6,992 bases of DNA from Candidatus Bathyarchaeota archaeon (GTDB lineage Archaea; Thermoproteota; Bathyarchaeia; 40CM-2-53-6; FEN-987). How positions within the stretch are numbered: the stretch's first letter is position 1; every line of letters starts with the position of its first letter. Under the pieces are notes generated by a model. It saw nothing but the letters and a program-made list of their open reading frames with translations. It did no database searches and was not told the origin of the DNA. Positions 1 through 6,420 of this stretch are shown here, piece by piece. The stretch covers positions 1 to 6,992 of the forward strand of contig PMBQ01000431.1 in the NCBI GenBank assembly GCA_003152955.1, in the 5' to 3' direction. A program made the position numbers and the translations under genes.

Positions 1-1642
1 CCATCATCGCCTGTCGACACGTCGTGGATATTTCACTCAGCAACGCGCTCCAGGGGACCGCTTCTCCAACCGTGTGGTACCCTAGAGGGGCAGACACGAT
101 TCCATTTACCATGTGTGTATCGGTGGTCATGACCTCTGCGTCCTGAAAACCGACCTCTCTCGCCGTCGCGAGAATATGTTCCCGCAGACCTCTTATCATG
201 TTGTTACCGTCGATTGTAATATAGGCAAAGCGTTGCCCGTCCGTTTCAATTGCAATTACAACAATTCCACCCGGCCCGAACCCATCCTTCAATGTGAACC
301 GTCGCGGGACGTTCCGAGCCACTCCCACCCTGAATAATGTAGAATTACGATTCGCTACTAACTGGAGAGCGGACAGAGCCGCTTCTTCTAATGCCCCGAT
401 CTGCTCGTGCGTCAGAGTCGTCTCTTGACCCAGGCAATTGTGAGCGTCAATGAGGGCAAGATTGCGGAATCGACCCTGAACCAAGCCGGTCAATCGACTC
501 GCGACCTCTGAAGGGATATCCTCCATATCACGCGGTGCCGTTGTCATGGTTACGAGAGCGCATCCATCAAATACCTGCGAAGTCGCTGTCGCAATGTCGT
601 TGCTTGCCCTTACGACGGACGTTGCCCTCTCAGCAGAGCTCGCCTTGTCCAAATTGGCAATCGCCCAGGCAATGAGACGAGAGTCCTGCTCTTGCGAAAC
701 TAGATTGAGTTCGTGGCCGGAGACACCATGCGGAACCACCCCCACAGCTCCGAATCTCTTCTCGATCAAAGCATGGAACAGAAACGGCAGTACGCTGCTT
801 CCGATGTTCTGAAATGGCCCTGGATGAAAATTGGAAACAAGCATGACTCCCTTGATACTATGGTCGGATTTTCTGCGAAATACAAATTCGGCGGCAGAAA
901 TCTCGGTTTCTACTCCGAGCTCGTTGAGGTAAGACTCGAGTTCTTCGTTCTTGGATTCAAGCAAATCGGTTAGGAGGGCTCGAAACATACGGATCGGCGA
1001 AAAACCCACCGTCCTACGTCCATCCAGTTCGACAACAGTTATGAGGATAAAGGCGAAGGCCAACCCCATGAGCGAAGACAACACGAGACCAACAATGACT
1101 CCTCCCGCCACAGTCCCGAAAACCAGAATAGTGGAGACGACCGTCAAAGTAGGTTCCGTAAGCGTGAAGAGCATTCTTCTGGCGAAACTCGTCTTAGACA
1201 TCGCAAACACGACGAGTGATCGAATGGGCATTACCGCAAACAATCCCACTATTACGGCGAAACCTGGAAAGACAAAATCGCGCACCACCAAAGCTAGAAT
1301 TGAGGATCCCAGGAATACTATCACCCAAGTCGATACTGTGAACAGTGAAAAAGCGAGGCATCTCCTGAGATAGAACAAAGGATCTTGTTTCATGATCACC
1401 GGGTAGAGCACGATATTCGATGCAAGCGACGGGAGTACGAGTATGGCGATTCCCCATGAGGCCCCTTCAAAGAATGAAATTGCACTTCCTCGGGCGATCA
1501 CAAAAGACGTCCCTATTCCGACAGTTGCAAACAGCAACGATGTTAGTACGATTGTGTTTGTTGATCTAGGAAAGGCGACGCTCCTGATCACATTGTAGTA
1601 TCCTTTAGTCCCAATAATGCGTTTCGAGGACGATACAGCCAA
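1..1642 (-). CDS. DUF2070 family archaeal membrane protein (C-terminus cut by window edge)
   Basis: An uninterrupted minus-strand frame of 547 codons runs off the left edge, so only the C-terminal end is missing. The TTG start at 1642 was chosen because GAGG lies 8 nt upstream; the next usable start (GTG, 1591) lacks this. The N-terminal part holds five or six hydrophobic helices (about residues 29-50, 62-84, 94-119, 122-147 and one or two in 165-205). A large soluble domain follows from about residue 215. It contains HPGPF (273-277) followed by IGSS, PHG (304-306) with HELNLVS (310-316), DAHN (399-402) and TDTH (507-510). This architecture and these motifs match, from memory, the archaeal DUF2070 family, whose function is unknown. 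The spaced His/Asp residues look like metal ligands, which is inference. The gene starts 21 nt after the GGGP synthase stop, so the two are probably cotranscribed. The family call is fairly secure; the role is not. Confidence 0.85.
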   Translation of the reverse strand, partial: MAVSSSKRIIGTKGYYNVIRSVAFPRSTNTIVLTSLLFATVGIGTSFVIARGSAISFFEGASWGIAILVLPSLASNIVLYPVIMKQDPLFYLRRCLAFSLFTVSTWVIVFLGSSILALVVRDFVFPGFAVIVGLFAVMPIRSLVVFAMSKTSFARRMLFTLTEPTLTVVSTILVFGTVAGGVIVGLVLSSLMGLAFAFILITVVELDGRRTVGFSPIRMFRALLTDLLESKNEELESYLNELGVETEISAAEFVFRRKSDHSIKGVMLVSNFHPGPFQNIGSSVLPFLFHALIEKRFGAVGVVPHGVSGHELNLVSQEQDSRLIAWAIANLDKASSAERATSVVRASNDIATATSQVFDGCALVTMTTAPRDMEDIPSEVASRLTGLVQGRFRNLALIDAHNCLGQETTLTHEQIGALEEAALSALQLVANRNSTLFRVGVARNVPRRFTLKDGFGPGGIVVIAIETDGQRFAYITIDGNNMIRGLREHILATAREVGFQDAEVMTTDTHMVNGIVSAPLGYHTVGEAVPWSALLSEISTTCRQAMM

Positions 1643-1650
1643 ACAGCTTT

Positions 1651-1654
1651 CCTC
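1651..1654 (-). promoter_or_regulatory. Shine-Dalgarno site for the DUF2070 gene
   Basis: The minus strand reads GAGG, then 8 nt, then TTG at 1642. This site decides the start codon, because no ATG occurs nearby in the frame. It lies in the 21-nt gap after the GGGP synthase stop. Confidence 0.6.
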
Positions 1655-1663
1655 TAGAGAACC

Positions 1664-2425
1664 CTAGGCAATCGCTCGAATGATCTCACGTAGTTTTCGC
1701 ACTGACGCCTTCTCAGCTATCGTTCCGGTCACAATCAACTGTGCTCCTGCATCCACTAGGGATTTCGCTTGAGATGACGTTCTAACACCACCCCCAGTGA
1801 CGATGCGTATTCTGCACGTGTCCCTGACGGCGCGTACCATTTCTGGTGGGACTATTCGTCTCGCTCCAGAACCTGCCTCTAGGTAGACATAACGCATCCC
1901 CATGTACTCTCCTGCAAGAGCGTAGATCGCGGCCAATTCGGGCTTATCGTATGGAATCGGGTTTGCATACCCGACGAAACCTACAGCACCAGCGTGCTCC
2001 CCTACAATCAAGTAAGCGAGAGGTATCGGCTCAAGTCGATACCGCTTCACGAGAGGTGCACCAAGCGCTTGGACACCTGAAAGGTAGTATGGATTTAGTG
2101 AATTGAGCAACGACATGAAGAACACAGCGTCTGCATGCTGACTCAGGCCTGCAACATCGTTCGGGAACAGAATTACGGGGAGACCTGATGTCTTGATAGC
2201 CTTGACGATTGCGTCCAATTGATAGACTGACGTTGCCGTGGAACCGCCCACCATGGCCGCGGTTGTTCCAGCCTTCTTCACTTCGTGAGCCAGTTGCTTT
2301 GCAGCCAGCGGTGTGACTTTCTCTGGGTCAAATAGTGTCAGATGTGCGACGCCCCTCTCCTTAATGACACGCTCCAAATGACTCTCCACATCGCCAATTC
2401 TGATTTCGCTCAAAGGATGAGTCAC
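1664..2425 (-). CDS. Geranylgeranylglyceryl phosphate synthase (GGGP synthase)
   Basis: This cytosolic TIM-barrel enzyme joins geranylgeranyl diphosphate to the 3-hydroxyl of sn-glycerol-1-phosphate, the committed step of archaeal ether lipid synthesis. The 253-residue product is of usual length for the archaeal PcrB/GGGPS family. It shows HLTLFDPEK (28-36, with Mg-binding Asp33), VGGST (59-63), LFPN (86-89) and GLS (93-95). It also has FFMSLLNS (102-109), NPYYLSG (111-117), EPIPLAYLIV (132-141), YLEAGSGA (181-188, with glycerol-phosphate-side Glu183), GGGVR (211-215) and TGT (233-235). No key residue is missing. The start is GTG at 2425. The sequence GGTGA abuts it directly with no spacer, so the transcript may be nearly leaderless, or the TTG at codon 5 may be used. 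DUF2070 follows 21 nt downstream, and a divergent UbiA-like gene starts 124 nt upstream. The related bacterial PcrB heptaprenyl enzymes are unlikely given the archaeal context. Confidence 0.96.
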   Translation of the reverse strand: MTHPLSEIRIGDVESHLERVIKERGVAHLTLFDPEKVTPLAAKQLAHEVKKAGTTAAMVGGSTATSVYQLDAIVKAIKTSGLPVILFPNDVAGLSQHADAVFFMSLLNSLNPYYLSGVQALGAPLVKRYRLEPIPLAYLIVGEHAGAVGFVGYANPIPYDKPELAAIYALAGEYMGMRYVYLEAGSGARRIVPPEMVRAVRDTCRIRIVTGGGVRTSSQAKSLVDAGAQLIVTGTIAEKASVRKLREIIRAIA

Positions 2426-2477
2426 TCACCGTTTTGCGTTAGCAAGGGGCGCGAATTGTTCTCACACTGGCCGCTAT

Positions 2478-2487
2478 CTTATTAAAA
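2478..2487 (+). promoter_or_regulatory. Candidate TATA box in the divergent intergenic region
   Basis: CTTATTAAAA is the most AT-rich stretch of the 124-nt gap (2426-2549) between GGGP synthase and the UbiA-like gene. Read on the plus strand, it would place a transcript start near 2505-2512, about 40 nt before the TTG at 2550. Read on the minus strand (TTTTAATAAG), it could serve GGGP synthase with a leader of about 25-30 nt. No clear BRE element is visible, so the orientation is undecided. Confidence 0.35.
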
Positions 2488-2549
2488 CTGCTTGTGAGAG
2501 AAGTGCGAAATTGAAGTCGGGGTAGGTTATCGAAAAGGGCGGAAGAGAA

Positions 2550-3401
2550 TTGCAGCCCTACCCATCGCCTCTTGGACGAGCTCGCACGATTCTTACTGCA
2601 ATGCGCATTCCCAGCTGCGTATTGATGGGTTCCGCAGTTATTCTCGGCGAGGCAGTTGCATCACAGACCATTCCGGCAAAGGCTGCGTTTTGCGGTTTCA
2701 TGACAGGATTCCTTCTCTTAGGCGCCTGCATGGTTCTGGATTTCGATCGTGGGATTCAGGTGAGCAGTACGCGAAATGGAATCTTACCTGCTGACGTTCT
2801 TAGACTCAACGAGGCACTATCCTTCGCGATAGTGCTTGCCTCTTTCGGGCTCCTATCTGCAGCGTACGTGGGATCCTGGGCATTGCTCACCGCCGTGTTG
2901 TCCGTTGTGGTGATTATTGCGTACCATGCTTGTGTGAAGAAACGCGACCTTGTGGGCGATGTGTTTGTCGGAGTCTTCATGGCGTTGATATTCATCTTCG
3001 CGGGTTTCGCCGTTGGAAGACCCACGTGGCCGCTCACAATTTTCTCCATGATGGCTTTTCTTGCGAGCACTGGTAGAGCGATCATGAGGAATTTGGGACA
3101 AGTGAAAGACAACTCGTCCTCTGGAGCTAGGTCAGAACCTGCGAACGAGGGATACGGCCAAGCGGGAAAACAAAGTGCAACATTTTTCCTGACCACTATT
3201 GCAGTCAGCATCTTGCCTCCCCTTCTGGGGTTGGTTTCGATTTATTTCATACCGCTTGCGGTCGTCGGTGATGTTGGATTCTTGCTGACCGCGTACTCGC
3301 TGTTGATGAGTCCAACGCCTCATACTGCAAAACGGAACGCAAATTACGTGTTGCTTTGGATGAGCTTCGGATTGTTGGCCTTCGTAATCGGAACGATTTG
3401 A
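2550..3401 (+). CDS. UbiA-family membrane protein with degenerate prenyl-diphosphate motifs
   Basis: This is a 283-residue polytopic protein with eight or nine hydrophobic helices. UbiA-family landmarks are visible: an N-terminal MRIPSCVLM (18-26), a YHACVKKRDLVGDV loop (125-138) resembling the archaeal Y..KLKK..GN loop, and FLASTGRAIMRN (170-181). Active members (for example DGGGP synthase, which adds the second geranylgeranyl chain) carry NDxxDxxxD and a second REIxKDxxD motif binding Mg-diphosphate. Here the first reads VLDFDRGIQ (62-70), keeping only the middle Asp, and the second reads RAIMRNLGQ (176-184), with the acidic residues gone. The UbiA fold is therefore supported, but ordinary prenyl transfer is doubtful. 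TTG at 2550 has a weak GGAAG 4 nt upstream. The ATG at 2601 has none and would cut into the first conserved segment. The gene is divergent from GGGP synthase and followed after 27 nt by a basic protein, probably in one transcript. Confidence 0.8.
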   Translation: MQPYPSPLGRARTILTAMRIPSCVLMGSAVILGEAVASQTIPAKAAFCGFMTGFLLLGACMVLDFDRGIQVSSTRNGILPADVLRLNEALSFAIVLASFGLLSAAYVGSWALLTAVLSVVVIIAYHACVKKRDLVGDVFVGVFMALIFIFAGFAVGRPTWPLTIFSMMAFLASTGRAIMRNLGQVKDNSSSGARSEPANEGYGQAGKQSATFFLTTIAVSILPPLLGLVSIYFIPLAVVGDVGFLLTAYSLLMSPTPHTAKRNANYVLLWMSFGLLAFVIGTI

Positions 3402-3428
3402 ATCGAAACGGCATGCTCATCTCTCAAC

Positions 3429-3836
3429 ATGAGCAGTTTCTCACAACATTTTTATGACATGAAAAACGATTACGAACACTCAGAAGGCCGGAAAGTGAAG
3501 GCAGCCACCAACATCAGGTTGCGAGGATTGGAAACGCGGGGTAAGAGGAAGCTGTCCAAGGAAACGCTGGCATCATTCCCGAAGGAGATCGTGGGGACTT
3601 TCGCCCGTCTTCCTAAAGTATTCAAGAAAGTTGACGTTGACCGACTCATGGGTAACAAGATCTCAAGAAGTATGAAGTGGCGATACATTAGGAGAATGGA
3701 GAAACAGGGAATCGTTAAACACGCCACGAAGAAGTACTATCGAAAGGTCTATGACACAATTTCTGAGTGGATGGAAAAGGATGCGATTCCGAGGATTCGC
3801 CGGATGGAATCCCTTGTTGAAGTCGAACCAACCTAG
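3429..3836 (+). CDS. Small basic protein, probable winged-helix DNA-binding
   Basis: I do not recognise the family of this 135-residue, strongly Lys/Arg-rich cytosolic protein. It has no signal peptide or membrane segment. Residues about 47-117 read like a winged helix: a helix (ETLASFPKEIVGTFARL), a short helix (VDVDRLMG), a candidate recognition helix (SRSMKWRYIRRMEKQG, 79-94), a basic hairpin (IVKHATKKYYRKV, 95-107), and a terminal helix (DTISEWMEKD). The first 40 residues look basic and flexible. The ATG start has no obvious Shine-Dalgarno site. The gene begins 27 nt after the UbiA-like stop, so translation is probably coupled within one transcript. Its TAG stop overlaps the stop of the convergent HMG-CoA reductase. 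A role in regulating the adjacent lipid genes is conceivable but only inferred; an RNA- or ribosome-binding role is also possible. Confidence 0.7.
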   Translation: MSSFSQHFYDMKNDYEHSEGRKVKAATNIRLRGLETRGKRKLSKETLASFPKEIVGTFARLPKVFKKVDVDRLMGNKISRSMKWRYIRRMEKQGIVKHATKKYYRKVYDTISEWMEKDAIPRIRRMESLVEVEPT

Positions 3837-5101
3837 TGCTTACTAAGCTTCTCCAATAGCTCCTTTGCCCGGTCAACGCGAATTTTTCTTTCAGCAACCA
3901 TTTGCGCAGCCACCTTGTCAATGAGATCTCCTGCTGCGCCCGCGCTTATCGCGATGTTTCGGGCGTGAAGGCTCATGTGCCCTCTTTGAATTCCTTCGGC
4001 AGAGAGGGCTCTCAGCGCACCCAAGTTCTGAGCCAGCCCAACGGAGACAATTGTCTCCGCCAGCTCCTTCGCTGACTTGATGCCCAGTATTTTGACTACT
4101 ATTTTCGCTATCGGATTTGAGGCCGTCGCCCCTCCTACTATTCCAACTGCCATAGGCATTTCAAGGGTTCCGACCAAGTCGCCGTCCGTAGTCTTCTCCC
4201 ATGTCGTTAGCGAGTCATAATGACCTGACCTCGCTGCGTAGGCGTGCGCCCCTGCCTCGATAGCCCTCGTATCATTTCCGGCAGCCAGCACCACTGCGCT
4301 AACCCCGTTCATTATGCCCTTGTTGTGGGTCGCACACCGGAATGGGTCAGCTGCCGCGAACGCATAGGCCCTGACAATACCGTCGACAACTTCCTCTCCA
4401 CCTAATGCTTCCTTCGCGAAAGTCGCCTTAACACGCGCGAGTCGTTTGATTGCCAAGTTGGAGATTATTCGAAGAGACACTCGTCCACGAGACATCTCTT
4501 CGACCATAGGAGCAACAGCTTCCGCCATGGTATTGACAGCGTTTGCACCCATAGCATCCCGGCAGTCAACTAGGAGCTCTACAATGACCATTTTGCCCAG
4601 AAACGTATCGATAATGCGGACTTCCAGATCTCGGGCACCGCCACCCAGTGAAACAAGCACGGGATCTTGATCGTTAGCTTTCTTCAGAATCTCATCCTTG
4701 CGTGCCAGTATTTCGAATCTTGCTCTATGTGCATCTTGCACTCCCACGACTTGGATCTGCCCGATCATTATCGGATCCGTGGAAGTGGCATGGAAACCAC
4801 CTTTTGCCCTCGCCATCTTGGCAGCGTTGCTCGCAGCGGCGATGACAGACGGTTCTTCTATCGCCATCGGAACGACCATTTCTCTGCCGTTTATCAGAAA
4901 GTTGACTGCCACGCCAAGAGGGACCGGCATAACACCGACTAGGTTCTCAACCATGCGGTTCGCGACATCAAGATCCAGAGCACTTGGTCTTTGAAGGAGG
5001 CTCGCTTCCTCATCAGACAGCCCTGCAAAACCCTTGATCAGATTCACTCTTTCCGCAACGGGAAGCTTGTAGAAACCTGAAAACTCAGAACTCTTGCTCA
5101 T
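3833..5101 (-). CDS. hmgA: Class II hydroxymethylglutaryl-CoA reductase
   Basis: This enzyme reduces HMG-CoA to mevalonate with two NAD(P)H, the committed step of isoprenoid synthesis. At 422 residues it is soluble, with no membrane anchor. Class II (Pseudomonas mevalonii type) signatures are VENLVG (51-56), EEPSVIAAAS (82-91), DCRDAMGANAVN (179-190), HNKGIMNG (259-266), AAGNDTRAIEAGAHAYA (273-289), SLTTWE (297-302), GTLEMPM (311-317), and the flap segment LAQNLGALRAL through MSLHARN (356-382). The expected catalytic set is complete: Glu83, Lys261, Asp277 and His379. Class I enzymes, which many archaea use, have DAMGMNM and a different His context, so this is clearly not class I. The ATG at 5101 has GTGGAG 9 nt upstream. 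Isomerase fni lies 54 nt upstream on the same strand, so the two are probably cotranscribed. The 3' end overlaps the stop of the convergent basic-protein gene. Confidence 0.97.
   Translation of the reverse strand: MSKSSEFSGFYKLPVAERVNLIKGFAGLSDEEASLLQRPSALDLDVANRMVENLVGVMPVPLGVAVNFLINGREMVVPMAIEEPSVIAAASNAAKMARAKGGFHATSTDPIMIGQIQVVGVQDAHRARFEILARKDEILKKANDQDPVLVSLGGGARDLEVRIIDTFLGKMVIVELLVDCRDAMGANAVNTMAEAVAPMVEEMSRGRVSLRIISNLAIKRLARVKATFAKEALGGEEVVDGIVRAYAFAAADPFRCATHNKGIMNGVSAVVLAAGNDTRAIEAGAHAYAARSGHYDSLTTWEKTTDGDLVGTLEMPMAVGIVGGATASNPIAKIVVKILGIKSAKELAETIVSVGLAQNLGALRALSAEGIQRGHMSLHARNIAISAGAAGDLIDKVAAQMVAERKIRVDRAKELLEKLSKH
3883..3891 (+). terminator. Possible oligo-T terminator for the plus-strand pair
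   Basis: TTTTTCTTT lies about 47 nt after the stop of the basic-protein gene, inside the 3' end of the convergent HMG-CoA reductase gene. Archaeal termination often needs only a T-tract on the non-template strand. Because the two convergent genes leave no intergenic space, any terminator for the plus-strand pair must lie within hmgA. The run is short and could simply be codon content. Confidence 0.25.
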
Positions 5102-5110
5102 TATTTAGAA

Positions 5111-5116
5111 CTCCAC
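5111..5116 (-). promoter_or_regulatory. Shine-Dalgarno site for HMG-CoA reductase
   Basis: The minus strand reads GTGGAG, then 9 nt, then ATG at 5101. It lies in the 54-nt gap between the fni stop and the hmgA start, and it supports translation from this ATG. Confidence 0.6.
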
Positions 5117-5155
5117 AGAACTCATTACGTTGCTTATTCAAGCTGAATCTAGGGT

Positions 5156-6274
5156 TCACGTCCCTTTAGCAGATTCGGTCGTTCGGATTGCGTATTTGCC
5201 CGGATCGAATCCACGCTGGGTTAGCCATTGGAACGTAGCACCGGTTATGACTAGAGGCGCCTTTTGAAGGTCGTTGAGATTTCTGCAACCTGTTAGGAAC
5301 ATGGCGTTTTTCAATTCTTCAATCACTATAGTTAGGCTTGCTGCTGCGGCCTCTTCTCCCGATGATGCTGATTTGAGAATTGGCAAAGCTAGGCCGCCGT
5401 AATCGGCTCCCAGCGCGATAGCCTTTGCGATGTGGAGACCGTTCCTGACGCCGCCTGAGGCAAAGACCTTGAGGTTGGTGGAGTTGGCAACTTCGACGAT
5501 ACTCGGGACGGTTGGGATTCCCCAATCCCAGAATGTTGTTCCCAATTCCATCTGAAGCTTGTCCCGTTTTGCCCGTGCGCGGTAGTACTCCACGCCTGCC
5601 CAACTGGTTCCGCCCAAACCGGAGACATTGATTCCCTTAACGCTGACGTGTTCCAGTGCTCGTGCAGTTTCCATGGAGATGCCTGCTCCCGTCTCTTTGA
5701 CCAATACTGGAACTGATAGCGCGCTTGCTAACTTGCCGATTCTGCTTGTCATCTCGTTGAAATCTGTCTCGCCCTCAAATTGCACAGATTCCTGCAGTGC
5801 ATTCAGATGTATGAACAGACCAGTCGCATCTATCATATCAACGGCCTTATTTGCACGTTCCAATCCATCTTCACGCGAGATCTGAGGACACCCCAAATTC
5901 GCGAAGATTGGAATGGAGGGAGCTGCTTCCCGAGCGACGCGATAAGTGTAAGCTAGTTTTTCGTCCTCTATTCCAGCGCGTTGACTTCCGACACCCATCC
6001 CGATTCCAAGTTTTTCTGCCACTTTCGCCAGTGTTCGGTTGATCTTCGCGGCAAGAGGAGTCCCGCCTGTCATCGATTCTATGATTAGTGGTGCTCGGAC
6101 TTCGTGACCAAAAAGCTCAGTTGAGAGATCGATTTTCGCGCGGTCGATTTCTGGGAGGGCTTTGTGAATCAGACGCACATCATCAAAACCCGTCGGGACA
6201 TGAGATTGTACCTGCTCGTGCAGACTTGTTTGAATATGGCTTAGTTTTCTTTTCGCTGTTTGATTCTTGGGCAT
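5156..6274 (-). CDS. fni: Isopentenyl-diphosphate delta-isomerase, type 2 (FMN-dependent)
   Basis: This cytosolic FMN/NAD(P)H/Mg-dependent TIM-barrel enzyme interconverts IPP and DMAPP. From the ATG at 6274 the product is 372 residues, near the family norm. Motifs in order are an N-terminal RKLSHI, TGFDDVRLIHKALPEID, SMTGG (67-71, FMN site), GVGSQRA (94-100), ANLG (125-128), HLNALQE (156-162, with the Mg-binding Gln/Glu), VKETGAGIS (192-200), VSGLGGTSW (217-225), ASGGVRNG (272-279) and ADYGGLALP (290-298). All expected catalytic residues are visible. The start is ambiguous. An in-frame TTG at 6286 adds four residues, but AAGGA abuts it directly; ATG at 6274 leaves a 12-nt spacer, so ATG is preferred. 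A TATA-like TATAG at 6310-6306 suggests a very short leader. The gene lies 54 nt upstream of hmgA and 134 nt downstream of the dehydratase small subunit. Confidence 0.96.
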   Translation of the reverse strand: MPKNQTAKRKLSHIQTSLHEQVQSHVPTGFDDVRLIHKALPEIDRAKIDLSTELFGHEVRAPLIIESMTGGTPLAAKINRTLAKVAEKLGIGMGVGSQRAGIEDEKLAYTYRVAREAAPSIPIFANLGCPQISREDGLERANKAVDMIDATGLFIHLNALQESVQFEGETDFNEMTSRIGKLASALSVPVLVKETGAGISMETARALEHVSVKGINVSGLGGTSWAGVEYYRARAKRDKLQMELGTTFWDWGIPTVPSIVEVANSTNLKVFASGGVRNGLHIAKAIALGADYGGLALPILKSASSGEEAAAASLTIVIEELKNAMFLTGCRNLNDLQKAPLVITGATFQWLTQRGFDPGKYAIRTTESAKGT

Positions 6275-6286
6275 TTGTGTTCTCAA

Positions 6287-6420
6287 TCCTTTTCGTGGAA
6301 ACCATCTATACCGCGGAGATGAATACTCTCGCTTCCCGTTTCAATGTGCCAACCGGCGGGAGCACGCGTATCTGGCGCGGGGTCGATTCGAATTCCCCTC
6401 TGCTCGTGGCTATCAAGGAG
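6287..6420 (-). promoter_or_regulatory. Gap before fni with a TATA-like element
   Basis: This 134-nt non-coding gap is long for an archaeal operon, so fni-hmgA may have its own promoter. The minus strand shows TATAG at 6310-6306, and a start 22-27 nt further on would fall around 6281-6288, next to or just upstream of the fni start codons. AAGGA (6291-6287) abuts the TTG candidate. No hairpin plus T-tract is evident for terminating the upstream dehydratase genes. Confidence 0.35.

Noticed and set aside
113..973. Three shorter plus-strand frames (113-337, 546-812, 713-973)
   Set aside because: All are antisense to the continuous 547-codon DUF2070 frame, which carries clear family motifs; none has a convincing start site.
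951..1373. Open plus-strand frame of 140 codons
   Set aside because: It lies wholly opposite the DUF2070 gene, has a low-complexity Thr/Lys/Arg-rich product with no recognisable motif, and is explained as antisense shadow.
1194..1457. Minus-strand frame of 87 codons
   Set aside because: It is out of frame with, and inside, the DUF2070 membrane region; its product is not hydrophobic and has no recognisable domain.
2756..3211. Minus-strand frame of 151 codons opposite the UbiA-like gene
   Set aside because: The plus-strand frame gives a coherent polytopic membrane protein with UbiA landmarks; the opposite frame gives a motif-free product.
2550..3401. Calling the UbiA-like gene DGGGP synthase because of its context
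   Set aside because: Both metal-binding motifs required by that enzyme are degenerate, so the specific function cannot be assigned.
5130..5145. Small inverted repeat GCTTGAATAAGC between fni and hmgA
   Set aside because: A 4-bp stem is too short to support a terminator or operator and is expected by chance.
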